From Rhodobacteraceae bacterium WFHF2C18 (GTDB lineage: Bacteria; Pseudomonadota; Alphaproteobacteria; Rhodobacterales; Rhodobacteraceae), in the NCBI GenBank assembly GCA_002166865.1, contig NHTQ01000004.1, forward strand, positions 124,001-188,000: a stretch of DNA of 64,000 nucleotides. Direction: 5' to 3'. A program made the position numbers and the translations under genes. Shown here piece by piece: positions 1 through 8,097 of the stretch; position 1 is the first letter of the stretch, and the number at the start of each line of letters is the position of its first letter. Under the pieces are notes generated by a model, which was not told the origin of the DNA, did not search any database, and saw only the letters and a program-made list of their open reading frames with translations.

Positions 1-636
1 CAGGCCCAGGCCTATACCAAGGGCGCCTACACGGTGGTCTACCCGGTGGTCCGCGGGACGGGGCCGCTGTTCACCGTGATCGGCGCCTACCTGCTGTTCG
101 GCGAGACCTTCACGGCGGTGCAATGGCTGGGGGTCGCGGTGCTGCTGTCGGGGATCTACGGGCTGGCGGTCTACAACCTGCGCTATCTGACGGCCGGCCG
201 CGAAACCCTGCCGCTGGCGCTGGGCCTTGCGGTGCTGACGGGGTTGTTCGTGGCGCTTTACACCACTTACGACGCCTACGGCATCCGCGCGGCCGCCGAT
301 CCCTTCACCTTCCTGGCCTGGTTCTTCCTGATCGACGGGGTGATACTGCCGGTCTATGCCTTCCTGCGGTGGCGGGCCAGCACATTGCGCCCCGCGGTGG
401 GGCCGCTGATGCTTCGCGGGGTGATCGGCGGGCTGGTGGCCTTCGGCAGTTTCGGCGCGGTCATGCTGGCCACGCGGCTGGACAAGGTGGGCGAGGCCGC
501 CGTCCTGCGCGAGACCTCGACGGTCTTTGCCGCGCTCATCGGCTGGCTTGCCCTGGGCGACACGGTCGGCCCCCGCCGGATCGCGCTCATGGCATTGATC
601 GCCGCCGGCGCTGTGATAGTTGAGGCGGGCGGATAG
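1..636 (+). CDS. DMT/EamA-family permease (5' truncated)
   Basis: The frame is open from the first base of the window, so the gene starts upstream and roughly the first third of a usual 290-300 residue EamA protein is missing. The visible 211 residues are strongly hydrophobic, with about six or seven membrane segments separated by short basic loops. They include a segment around GPLFTVIGAYLLFGE, the usual end of the first EamA repeat, followed by the second repeat. The protein should be an inner-membrane drug/metabolite exporter; the substrate cannot be read from the sequence. It ends 34 bases before yciB. Another member of the superfamily lies at 29505-30452. Confidence 0.8.
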   Translation, partial: QAQAYTKGAYTVVYPVVRGTGPLFTVIGAYLLFGETFTAVQWLGVAVLLSGIYGLAVYNLRYLTAGRETLPLALGLAVLTGLFVALYTTYDAYGIRAAADPFTFLAWFFLIDGVILPVYAFLRWRASTLRPAVGPLMLRGVIGGLVAFGSFGAVMLATRLDKVGEAAVLRETSTVFAALIGWLALGDTVGPRRIALMALIAAGAVIVEAGG

Positions 637-670
637 ACCGCGCCCGCCCGCTTGCCAAGAGGAGAGCCCC

Positions 671-1276
671 ATGGCCGAGAAATCCCCCCCTGCCTTGCTG
701 AAGACCGCGCTCGAACTGGGCCCGGTGTTGGCCTTCTTCGTCGCCTACCTGGCGCTGAAGGACCGTGTCTTTGCCATCGCGGGGAACGACTACGACGGGT
801 TCATCGTGGTGACGGCGGGGTTCGTCCCGGTCTTCCTGCTGGCGATGGGGGCGCTCTGGTGGCTGACGGGGCACCTGTCGCGGATGCAGGTGGTGACGGC
901 GGTCCTGATCGTGGTCTTCGGGGGATTGAGCGTGTGGTTCAACGACCCGCGGTTCTTCAAGATGAAACCCACGATCATCTACCTCTTCTTCGGCGGGGTT
1001 CTGGGCGCGGGGCTGCTGCGCGGCCGCTCGTACCTGCAATACGTGATGGAGGGGCTGATGCCGCTGACGCACGCGGGCTGGATGATCCTGACCCGCCGGC
1101 TGACGGTCTTCTTTCTCGGTCTGGCCCTGCTGAACGAGGCCGTCTGGCGCCTGATGAGCGAGGAGGCCTGGGTCTATTTCAAGACCTTCGGCCTGACGGC
1201 GGCCATCTTCGTGTTCTTCATCGCCCAGGGCCGGGTGTTTCGCGATCACGGCACGCAGGACAGCGAACCGAACTAG
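671..1276 (+). CDS. yciB: Inner membrane protein YciB (septation protein A family)
   Basis: This 201-residue protein has five or six membrane segments and the family's typical stretches NDPRFFKMKPTIIY and NEAVWR near the C-terminus. YciB/IspZ proteins are inner-membrane proteins tied to cell-envelope synthesis and septation in enterobacteria; the molecular activity is not settled. The start is the ATG at 671, preceded by AAGAGGAGAG at good spacing; an in-frame ATG-like extension back to 620 would run into the upstream gene and lacks a ribosome site. Length is slightly above the enterobacterial 179 residues, mainly because of N- and C-terminal tails. Confidence 0.9.
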   Translation: MAEKSPPALLKTALELGPVLAFFVAYLALKDRVFAIAGNDYDGFIVVTAGFVPVFLLAMGALWWLTGHLSRMQVVTAVLIVVFGGLSVWFNDPRFFKMKPTIIYLFFGGVLGAGLLRGRSYLQYVMEGLMPLTHAGWMILTRRLTVFFLGLALLNEAVWRLMSEEAWVYFKTFGLTAAIFVFFIAQGRVFRDHGTQDSEPN

Positions 1277-1615
1277 CCTCCGCTGCAGCGCGGTCTCGAA
1301 CAGCACGGATCGGCTGTGCTTGTCGCGTTGCAGCGCCTGACGCTTGTTCAGGGCCGGCGCGCGGCACGGGCGAACCGCGGGCCGGGCCGCCACCCTGTCA
1401 AGCCTGCGCGCGAGGTGGGGCTTGTCCTTGCGGAGCGGAGCCCGGGGCAAGATCGTCGTGTTCACGACGGAACAGAAATCCCCGGCAACGAAGCCGTTAT
1501 CGGCCTGTCGAGGGGCAGCAGGCGGTCAAGGCGCGCCACCTCGCCCCAGGGTCGTTCTTTCGCCCGGGGCAGATCCTGGGGCGGGTCATGGCATCCTGTC
1601 ACCGTCGCGGTGCCC
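1277..1615. other. Gene-poor intergenic stretch
   Basis: There are 339 bases between yciB and the end of the hydrolase on the other strand. Open frames cross it on both strands, but all are arginine/proline-rich and continue into neighbouring genes in the wrong frame. I see no tRNA, no clear terminator with a T run and no convincing small gene. Confidence 0.5.
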
Positions 1616-2557
1616 TCAGGACGGCGCTTTCGGCCGCGATGGCAAGGACAGCCGAATCTCCGGCACGGCAAGAAAGCGCGACCAGCGCGGTTCGGGCCGC
1701 TCGGGCAGCGCGGCGCGCAGCCGGGCCAGGGGGAAATCCCCGTCCCGCCGCAGAAGCGCGCGGTAAAGCGGGAAGACACCGGGCCGCAGGTAGGACGACC
1801 AGTGGCAGACCCGCCCGGACGGCGGCGCGATCCGGAAGCCCGCGCCGGCCAGGGCCTCCAGCGTTTCGGGATGATCCAGTTGCAGCGTCAGCGTGTTGGG
1901 GCGCTGCGGCATGCGCTGGCCGAGGGTCCAGTCGCCGCGCTCGGGCGGGGCGATGACGCGTTCCAGCATGAAATCGAACAGATCGTTCTCGCGGCTGGTG
2001 ACGTTGAGGAATTCCGCCGTCGCGCCGGCCTCGCTGCGCAGGGCGGCGGCCGCCCGGCTGCCGTATTCCGCACCCGACAGCAGGATCGCGCGGCCCAGGC
2101 TGCCGGCCGGCAGATGGGGCAGGGCGCTCAGCACCACGCGGGCGCCGAGCGAATGCGCCAGCATGTGCACGGGCCGGTGCGGCGCCCGGCGCCGGAGGGT
2201 CAAGACAAGCTCGGCCAGCGCGCGGCCCGCGGCCTCGGCCCGGCGGTAGGCCTGCCAGATCGTGCCGCGGGCCCGCCAGCCGAAGGCGATGGCCAGCCCC
2301 TCGTCCGGTCGGCCCGTGCCGAACCCCAGTTCGCGCGGCCAACTGCGCGCTTTCCAGCACGATTCGGGCGGATCCAGCGACAGGATGTGCCGGTGCGGGC
2401 AGGCCGTCACGTGCCCCGGGGCGAACTTGAAGCCGTGCAGCATGACGACGATCGGGCCGGTGCCGCGAAGTGCTTCGTCCAACAGCGGTGCGAAGGGCCG
2501 GCTGCTGCCGTGAAGCTCGGGGCCGGAGTGGCCTGCGTTTATCTGCACCAACGGCAT
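1616..2557 (-). CDS. Alpha/beta hydrolase (DUF900-like)
   Basis: The protein has 313 residues. An oxyanion-type HGF motif lies near residues 41-43 and a nucleophile elbow AHSLGARV near residue 136, so the serine of an alpha/beta hydrolase is present. The arrangement resembles the DUF900 group, which lacks a close substrate assignment. No signal peptide is evident, so a cytoplasmic location is likely. The ATG at 2557 has no strong ribosome site, and the start could lie elsewhere. It is divergent from metZ; its upstream region overlaps the metZ promoter area. Substrate is unknown. Confidence 0.7.
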   Translation of the reverse strand: MPLVQINAGHSGPELHGSSRPFAPLLDEALRGTGPIVVMLHGFKFAPGHVTACPHRHILSLDPPESCWKARSWPRELGFGTGRPDEGLAIAFGWRARGTIWQAYRRAEAAGRALAELVLTLRRRAPHRPVHMLAHSLGARVVLSALPHLPAGSLGRAILLSGAEYGSRAAAALRSEAGATAEFLNVTSRENDLFDFMLERVIAPPERGDWTLGQRMPQRPNTLTLQLDHPETLEALAGAGFRIAPPSGRVCHWSSYLRPGVFPLYRALLRRDGDFPLARLRAALPERPEPRWSRFLAVPEIRLSLPSRPKAPS

Positions 2558-2647
2558 TCTGCGCGAGTCCCACTACATCTTGTGGGCAGCAGGTACCCGA
2601 GCCATACGAAACTTTCTTGAACCTTGGGTTAAAGCCCCGTGACAGTG

Positions 2648-2674
2648 TTGACGCGCAACACCGCGGCGGCTAAT
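2648..2674 (+). promoter_or_regulatory. Possible metZ promoter
   Basis: TTGACG at 2648-2653 followed after 15 bases by GCTAAT (2669-2674) would start transcription just ahead of the riboswitch fold. The spacer is short, so this is only a candidate. Confidence 0.3.
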
Positions 2675-2676
2675 CG

Positions 2677-2734
2677 GTCCACGTGGCGATTTGTTACCGG
2701 ATTGCGGGCCACGTTAAACATCCCGCTAAAGAGG
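2677..2734 (+). promoter_or_regulatory. SAM-II riboswitch controlling metZ
   Basis: Stem P1 is ACGTGG (2681-2686) with CCACGT (2709-2714). The loop carries GATTTG, then ACCGGATTGC. A five-base pseudoknot joins GCGGG (2704-2708) to CCCGC (2722-2726), followed by the conserved GCTAAA (2725-2730) and a Shine-Dalgarno GAGG (2731-2734). This layout and these conserved blocks match the SAM-II (metA motif) class of alphaproteobacteria, which lowers expression of methionine genes when S-adenosylmethionine is abundant by closing the pseudoknot over the ribosome site. Its position before a methionine gene agrees. The stems were checked by eye; no covariance search was possible. Confidence 0.9.
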
Positions 2735-2739
2735 TCAGG

Positions 2740-2817
2740 ATGAAAGAGCCCCCTTTCGCTTGGCCGCGTTCGGGGGCTTTTTTTGATGGGCCGCTGCGCC
2801 CCGGAGGACGAAGATGA
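2740..2817 (+). CDS. Leader ORF in the metZ 5' region (25 codons)
   Basis: An ATG five bases after the riboswitch-controlled GAGG opens a 25-codon frame, starting MKEPPF and ending GGRR. Its stop TGA (2815-2817) overlaps the metZ ATG (2814) as ATGA. The terminator hairpin lies entirely within its codons. It therefore looks like the first translated unit under SAM-II control, with ribosomes on it able to block hairpin formation and to hand over to metZ. The peptide itself has no recognisable function. Translation is inferred, not shown. Confidence 0.55.
   Translation: MKEPPFAWPRSGAFFDGPLRPGGRR
2747..2784 (+). terminator. Intrinsic terminator (attenuator) between riboswitch and metZ
   Basis: AGCCCCC (2747-2753) pairs with GGGGGCT (2772-2778), and seven T residues run from 2778 to 2784. 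The hairpin is a textbook Rho-independent terminator placed before, not after, metZ, so it should act as an attenuator. Confidence 0.85.
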
Positions 2818-4004
2818 GCGACGATTGGAAAATGCGCACCCGGCTGGTTCACGGCGGCACGCGACGCAGCCAGTGGGGCGAGGTCAGCGAAGCGCTCTTT
2901 CTGACCCAGGGGTTCGTCTACGATACGGCCGAGGCCGCGCAGGCGCGCTTCGAGGCGGCCGGCCCGGACGACTTCATCTACGCCCGTTACGGCAACCCCA
3001 CCGTGGCGATGTTCGAGCAACGCATGGCCGCGCTGGAAGGCGCCGAGGACGCCTTTGCCACCGCCAGCGGCATGGCCGCCGTCAGCGGCGCGCTGACCGC
3101 GATGCTGCGCGCGGGTGATCACGTCGTGGCCGCGCGGGCGCTGTTCGGGTCGTGCCTTTACGTGCTGGAGGAGGTGCTCAGCCGCTTCGGGGTCGAGGTG
3201 ACCTTCGTGGACGGCACCGACCTCGACCAGTGGCGCGCCGCGATGCGGCCCGATACGCGCGTGGTGTTTTTCGAAACGGTTGCCAATCCCACCCTGGACG
3301 TGGTCGACATCAGGGCCGTGTCAGCGATCGCCCACGAGGTCGGCGCGACGGTCGTCGCCGACAATGTCTTCGCCACGCCGGTCTTCTCCGATGCCATCGC
3401 GCAGGGCGCGGACGTGGTGGTCTACTCGGCCACCAAGCATATCGACGGGCAGGGCCGCGTGCTGGGCGGCGTGATCCTGGGCCGGCAGGAGTTCATCCGC
3501 GGCACGGTCGAGCCCTACATGAAGCACACCGGCGGGTCCATGTCGCCCTTCAACGCCTGGGTGCTGCTCAAGGGGCTGGAAACCATCGACCTGCGCGTGC
3601 GGGCCCAGGCGGCGACGGCCATGGCGCTGGCCGAGGCGCTTCAGGGTCATGACAGGCTGGCGCGCGTGATCTATCCCGGTCATCCCTCGCACCCCCAGCA
3701 CGACCTGGTGGTGCGGCAGACGGGCGAGGGCGGGACGATCCTGGCGCTCGACATCAGGGGCGGGCAGGCGGCGGCCTTCGCCTTTCTCAATGCGCTCGAG
3801 GTGGTGTTGATCTCCAACAATCTCGGCGATGCCAAGTCGATCGCGACGCACCCGGCCACCACCACCCACCAGCGGCTGCCCGACGCGCAGAAGGCCCGGC
3901 TGGGCATCACGCCGGGGCTGGTGCGCCTGTCGGTGGGGATCGAGGACAGCGCCGACCTCGTCGAGGATGTGCGCCGGGCGCTCGACGCCGTGCCGGCGGG
4001 GTAG
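2814..4004 (+). CDS. metZ: O-succinylhomoserine sulfhydrylase
   Basis: This 396-residue Cys/Met-metabolism PLP enzyme would convert O-succinylhomoserine and sulfide to homocysteine in methionine synthesis. The PLP lysine is Lys208 in SATKHIDG; the phosphate-binding ASGMAAVSGA and YARYGNPT blocks are present near residues 55-90. The start ATG at 2814 has GGAGGA at 2802-2807, and overlaps the stop of the leader ORF. The SAM-II riboswitch and terminator upstream fit a methionine gene and favour metZ over the related cystathionine synthase or lyase genes. No other methionine genes are adjacent. Confidence 0.92.
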   Translation: MSDDWKMRTRLVHGGTRRSQWGEVSEALFLTQGFVYDTAEAAQARFEAAGPDDFIYARYGNPTVAMFEQRMAALEGAEDAFATASGMAAVSGALTAMLRAGDHVVAARALFGSCLYVLEEVLSRFGVEVTFVDGTDLDQWRAAMRPDTRVVFFETVANPTLDVVDIRAVSAIAHEVGATVVADNVFATPVFSDAIAQGADVVVYSATKHIDGQGRVLGGVILGRQEFIRGTVEPYMKHTGGSMSPFNAWVLLKGLETIDLRVRAQAATAMALAEALQGHDRLARVIYPGHPSHPQHDLVVRQTGEGGTILALDIRGGQAAAFAFLNALEVVLISNNLGDAKSIATHPATTTHQRLPDAQKARLGITPGLVRLSVGIEDSADLVEDVRRALDAVPAG

Positions 4005-4142
4005 CGGGGCCGCCCCGCGGATCGGAATTTGCCCGCGCGGAGTGATCCGGCGCGTCGCTTTCGACGTAAATCCCTGCGATATTGGAAATTCAGGCCGCAA
4101 ACCTCTATGTAAGGGTTGGCACCGCGAACAGGGGACCATGCC

Positions 4143-5243
4143 ATGAACGTTCATACCTCCCGCCTCGAAACGCCTCCTGACCGCGACGACGCGGAAACGG
4201 CCCTGTCGGTCCTGCGCCGTTGGGCGGCCGTTGCCAGCCCGGAGGAACTGGCCGCCCTCGACCCGGCGCTGGCCCGGGCGCTGGGCGACGACGCGCAGGC
4301 GGCCTACCCCGAGTTCTCGCGCGAGTACCCCGAGGACTTCGAGGTGACGGAGGCCTACAAGGCCACGCTGCCGGACCTTCAGAACGGTCCCAGCTCCCTC
4401 ATCCGGGGGGCGCGGGCGCAGCTTCAGCATGTCGGCATCTCGAACTTCCGGCTGCCCGTGCGCTTCCACACCCGTGACAACGGTGACCTGACCCTGGAAT
4501 GCAGCGTCACGGGAACCGTGAGCCTGGAGGAAGAGCGCAAGGGCATCAACATGTCGCGCATCATGCGCAGCTTCTACAAGCACGCGGAAAAGACCTTCAG
4601 CTTCGACGTGATCGAATCCGCGCTGGACGACTACATCGCCGATCTGGACAGCATCGACGCACGGCTGCAGATGCGGTTTTCCTACCCGGTGAAGGTCACC
4701 TCGCTGCGGTCAGGGCTGGAGGGGTACCAGTACTACGACATCGCGATGGAGCTGGTCGAACGCGATGGTGTGCGGCGCAAGTACATGCACCTGGATTACG
4801 TCTATTCCTCGACCTGCCCCTGCTCGCTGGAACTGGCCGAACACGCGCGCGCCACGCGCGGCCAGCTGGCCACGCCGCATTCGCAGCGGTCGGTGGCGCG
4901 CCTGTCGGTCGAGGTCGCGGCGGGGTCCCGCCTGTGGTTCGAGGACCTGATCGATCTTGCCCGCGCGGCGGTGCCGACGGAGACCCAGGTGATGGTCAAG
5001 CGCGAGGACGAACAGGCCTTCGCCGAACTCAACGCCGCCAACCCCATCTTCGTGGAGGATGCCACGCGCCTGTTCTGCGAGCAGCTGGAACAGGACGGCC
5101 GCATCGGGGATTTCCGGGTTCTGGCCAGCCACCAGGAAAGCCTGCACAGTCATGACGCGGTCAGCGTCCTGACCCGCGGTGATAGCTTCGCCTCCGACAG
5201 CATCGATCCCAAGACCTTCGCGACGCTGGTGCACGCGGGCTGA
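4143..5243 (+). CDS. folE2: GTP cyclohydrolase I type IB (FolE2)
   Basis: This 366-residue enzyme of the FolE2/COG1469 family would make 7,8-dihydroneopterin triphosphate from GTP for folate (and queuosine-type) synthesis. The metal-binding cysteine is in SSTCPCS; the downstream ETQVMVKREDEQAFAELN and SHQESLHSHDA blocks are typical of the family. The ATG at 4143 follows AGGGGACC; an alternative upstream TTG would add nine unusual residues. FolE2 enzymes tolerate metals other than zinc and are often zinc-regulated, but I see no Zur-like palindrome in the 138-base upstream gap. It appears to be a single-gene unit. Confidence 0.92.
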   Translation: MNVHTSRLETPPDRDDAETALSVLRRWAAVASPEELAALDPALARALGDDAQAAYPEFSREYPEDFEVTEAYKATLPDLQNGPSSLIRGARAQLQHVGISNFRLPVRFHTRDNGDLTLECSVTGTVSLEEERKGINMSRIMRSFYKHAEKTFSFDVIESALDDYIADLDSIDARLQMRFSYPVKVTSLRSGLEGYQYYDIAMELVERDGVRRKYMHLDYVYSSTCPCSLELAEHARATRGQLATPHSQRSVARLSVEVAAGSRLWFEDLIDLARAAVPTETQVMVKREDEQAFAELNAANPIFVEDATRLFCEQLEQDGRIGDFRVLASHQESLHSHDAVSVLTRGDSFASDSIDPKTFATLVHAG

Positions 5244-5429
5244 CGGCCGGGGGCGCTCCTGCTTACTTCGTGGGCATTCGGCCCGATTTCGCCCATTCGC
5301 CATGCTGCGCTGCGGCAAATTCGTTGACGCTGGGGCAATTCGATGAGACACAGCATCGAGGCCCGCGTTACGTGCTTGTCACAGAGTCGGTTTATCGCGC
5401 GGGATGAGGACATCGGAAAGGATACTCGA

Positions 5430-6128
5430 ATGACACCTGTAGTGACCCCGTTCCAGATCTCGGCTGCCAGCATGCGCATGGCGGGGTACATGATCGAGAA
5501 CAACCTCCGCGTCGCGCAGGTTCTCAGCCGGGCGGCACTCGAGACGAACCCCTTCCTCTTCGGCGTTCGCCGCAACGGCGCGACCGCCAAGCCGGACCGG
5601 GCGCAGGCGGCCAGGTCGGGTGCAGCGGCCAAGCCCGCCGCCAAGTCGGCGTCCGCCCCGGCAAAGAAGGCGGCGAAGGCGCCTGCGGCGGCGAAACAGG
5701 CGGCCGAAGCGCCAGCCGCGCCGGCAAAGAAAACGGCGGCCAAGCCCGCGAAGCCGCAGCAGCCCAAGGCGCCCGCCGCGCAGTCGCAGAAAGCGAAGGC
5801 ACCTGCCGCGAAGACGCAGCAGGCCAAGGCGCCCGCCGCCAAGCAGGCGCAGGCGACAACGCCCGCCACGAAGCCCGAGCCGGCCAAGACCCAGCCCGCG
5901 AAAGCGCAGGCCGCGGCGGGCCAGGCGGCGACCCAGGCCAAGACCGACGCGACAAAAGACAGCGGCGCGAATCCCGCGGCAAAGTCCCCGCAGCAGCAGA
6001 AGGCCGGCGCCCCGGAACAGCCCGCCGGTAGTGACAAGCCCGCGACCCCCGCCGCCAAGCGGACGCGGCAGCCCTCCAAACCGCCCGCGATGCCCGGGGA
6101 CGACGACAAGAAATCGTCGCAGGGCTGA
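5430..6128 (+). CDS. Ala/Lys/Pro-rich protein with phasin-like N-terminus
   Basis: The 232-residue protein has two parts. Residues 1-45 (TPFQISAASMRMAGYM onwards) form a hydrophobic/amphipathic helix region that resembles phasin-like proteins of Rhodobacterales. Residues from about 50 to the end are low-complexity repeats of APAAK, KAPAA and AKPA type, like eukaryotic histone H1 tails and bacterial histone-like proteins. The start at 5430 follows AAAGGA; an upstream ATG at 5343 lacks a ribosome site. It could coat polyhydroxyalkanoate granules and bind DNA, or only one of these. No polyhydroxyalkanoate genes are nearby. Confidence 0.65.
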   Translation: MTPVVTPFQISAASMRMAGYMIENNLRVAQVLSRAALETNPFLFGVRRNGATAKPDRAQAARSGAAAKPAAKSASAPAKKAAKAPAAAKQAAEAPAAPAKKTAAKPAKPQQPKAPAAQSQKAKAPAAKTQQAKAPAAKQAQATTPATKPEPAKTQPAKAQAAAGQAATQAKTDATKDSGANPAAKSPQQQKAGAPEQPAGSDKPATPAAKRTRQPSKPPAMPGDDDKKSSQG

Positions 6129-6343
6129 CGCCCCGGCCCGCCCGCCGCCACGCGACTCGCGCGGCGGCGCGGCAATGCCGGTTTCCACGACATTTCCTTT
6201 ACACACGATGCCTTGGCCGCCGCGGTGTGCTGCACTGCAGCAACACCGCGGCGCCGCGCCTGCGCCGGACATGACCGCGCGGGCCGAATGCCCTAGAATA
6301 GACGATGGAGGAGGAACCCGAATCCGCAACGAAAGGGGTTCCC

Positions 6344-6580
6344 ATGACACCGTCGAATTTGCACGTGCACTTCCCGCACCCGGGCTGGCGCCGCGACCTG
6401 GATCTTTTCCTGGCCGAACGGGCCCCCGGCATGAACGCCTACATGCTCAGCCGCAACCGTCTTGCCAGCGTCGCGCGGCTGGCCGCCATGTCCGACGCGG
6501 AGCTGGCCGCCATGGGGCTGCGCCGCTGCGACATCCCGGCCTTCGTCTTCGAGGACATCCTGCCCGATCAGGACCCGTGA
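6344..6580 (+). CDS. DUF1127-like small protein
   Basis: The protein has 78 residues. The C-terminal half (ARLAAMSDAELAAMGLRRCDI) follows the DUF1127/YjiS pattern, in which a Leu-rich helix is followed by a D-x-x-L-x-x-x-G-L-x-R-x-D-I motif. DUF1127 proteins are small, arginine-containing regulators or RNA-linked factors in alphaproteobacteria. GAAAGGGG six bases upstream supports the ATG at 6344 rather than the one at 6305. It lies alone between the phasin-like gene and trkH. Confidence 0.7.
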   Translation: MTPSNLHVHFPHPGWRRDLDLFLAERAPGMNAYMLSRNRLASVARLAAMSDAELAAMGLRRCDIPAFVFEDILPDQDP

Positions 6581-6611
6581 CAGGCCGGCCCGCGGGGGGC
6601 GGCGAACGCGC

Positions 6612-6640
6612 TTGACACCCGGGCAGGGCGGGGCCAACTC
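6612..6640 (+). promoter_or_regulatory. Candidate trkH promoter (leaderless)
   Basis: TTGACA (6612-6617) is a perfect -35 box; seventeen bases later lies CAACTC, a poor -10. Transcription would begin within a few bases of the trkH ATG at 6649, which has no ribosome site of its own. Confidence 0.4.
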
Positions 6641-6648
6641 TGCCCGGC

Positions 6649-8097
6649 ATGTTTGACCTGCGCCCCGTGGGATATGTCGTCGGCCTGATGGTCATGGCGC
6701 TTGGGATCGCCATGGTCCTGCCCCTGCTGGTGGACATCGCCGAGGGCCGGGGCCATTGGCCCGTGTTCCTGGAAAGCGCCATCCTGACGGTCCTCATCGG
6801 CAGCCTGGTGGCGGTGGCCTGCCGCAACGGCGTGCGCGCGGGGCTGACGCTGCAGCAGACCTTCCTGCTGACCACGGGGGTCTGGGTGGTGCTGCCGTTC
6901 TTCGGCGCGATCCCCTTCGTCATCGGGGCCACCGAGGCGCGCATCGTGGACGCCGTGTTCGAGGCGATGTCGGGGCTGACCACCACCGGCTCCACCGTGC
7001 TGTCGGGCCTGGATGCCCTGCCCAAGGGGCTGCTGCTGTGGCGCGGGCTGATGCAGTGGCTGGGCGGCATCGGGATCATCGTGGTGGCCATGGTCTTCCT
7101 GCCCGAGCTGCGGGTGGGCGGCATGCAGATCTTCCGCACCGAGGGGTTCGACACCTCCGAAAAGATCCTGCCGCGCGCCACCGAGATCGCCGCGCGCGTG
7201 TCGGTCATCTACCTCAGCCTGACGCTGATCTGCGTGCTGTGCTACCTGGCCACGGGCATGGATGCCTTCGACGCGACGGTGCATGCCATGACCACCGTCG
7301 CCACCGGCGGATTCGCGAATTACGACGCCTCCTTCGCTGCCTTCGGGATGGCTGCGGAATACGTCGCGGTGGCGTTCATGCTGCTGGCCGCGCTGCCGTT
7401 CATCCGCTTCGTCCAGATGACCGCCGGCGCCACGCGGCCGCTCTTGACCGATCCGCAGGTGCGCGGGTTCCTCGCGACCGCCGCGGCGCTGGTGGCCGGG
7501 CTGACGCTGTGGCAGCTTTTCCAGATGGAGGCCGCCACCGAGACGGCCTTCCGCAAGGTGCTTTTCAACACGGTGTCGCTGCTGACGGGCACGGGCTATG
7601 CCAGCACCGATTACATGCTCTGGGGGGCATTCCCGGTGGCGGTACTGTTCTTCGCCGGGCTGATCGGGGGCTGTGCCGGGTCGACCTCCTGCTCGATCAA
7701 GATCTTCCGCTACCAGCTTCTCTTTGCCTCGATCCGGTCGCAGCTGCGGCGCATCCACTCGCCCCACGGCGTGTTCACGCCGCGTTACGCGCACCGTGCC
7801 ATCGGCGAGGACGTTCTGAACTCGGTCATGTCGTTCTTCGTCTTCTTCATCGTAACGCTGGGGCTGGTGTCGGTGGGCCTGGGCCTCACGGGGCTGGATT
7901 TCACCACCTCCGTTTCCGGCGCGGCGGCCGCGCTGGCCAACATCGGGCCCGGCCTGGGCGAAAGGATCGGGCCCTCGGCGAATTTCGCGGGCTTGAACGA
8001 TACCGCGAAATGGCTTCTAAGCGTGGCCATGCTCATCGGGCGGCTAGAGCTTCTGGCCGTCTACGCGATCTTTACCGTGAATTTCTGGAGGACGTGA
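6649..8097 (+). CDS. trkH: TrkH-type potassium uptake protein
   Basis: This 482-residue membrane protein would be the channel-forming subunit of a Trk/Ktr potassium uptake system. Four selectivity-filter-like segments are visible: SGLTTTGST near residue 105, VATGGFANY near 220, LTGTGYASTD near 315 and the region around ANIGPGLG near 420, each preceded by a pore helix. About ten membrane segments are present. A TrkA partner is not in this window. No Shine-Dalgarno is seen before ATG 6649, so the message may be leaderless. The stop codon directly abuts the next start (8098), suggesting one transcript. Confidence 0.92.
   Translation: MFDLRPVGYVVGLMVMALGIAMVLPLLVDIAEGRGHWPVFLESAILTVLIGSLVAVACRNGVRAGLTLQQTFLLTTGVWVVLPFFGAIPFVIGATEARIVDAVFEAMSGLTTTGSTVLSGLDALPKGLLLWRGLMQWLGGIGIIVVAMVFLPELRVGGMQIFRTEGFDTSEKILPRATEIAARVSVIYLSLTLICVLCYLATGMDAFDATVHAMTTVATGGFANYDASFAAFGMAAEYVAVAFMLLAALPFIRFVQMTAGATRPLLTDPQVRGFLATAAALVAGLTLWQLFQMEAATETAFRKVLFNTVSLLTGTGYASTDYMLWGAFPVAVLFFAGLIGGCAGSTSCSIKIFRYQLLFASIRSQLRRIHSPHGVFTPRYAHRAIGEDVLNSVMSFFVFFIVTLGLVSVGLGLTGLDFTTSVSGAAAALANIGPGLGERIGPSANFAGLNDTAKWLLSVAMLIGRLELLAVYAIFTVNFWRT

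Noticed and set aside
1287..1465. Possible small gene on the minus strand after yciB
   Set aside because: It is Arg/Pro/Ala-rich, has no ribosome site and continues antisense into yciB.
4005..4142. Zur box before folE2
   Set aside because: No GTTATAACATAAC-like palindrome is seen in the gap.
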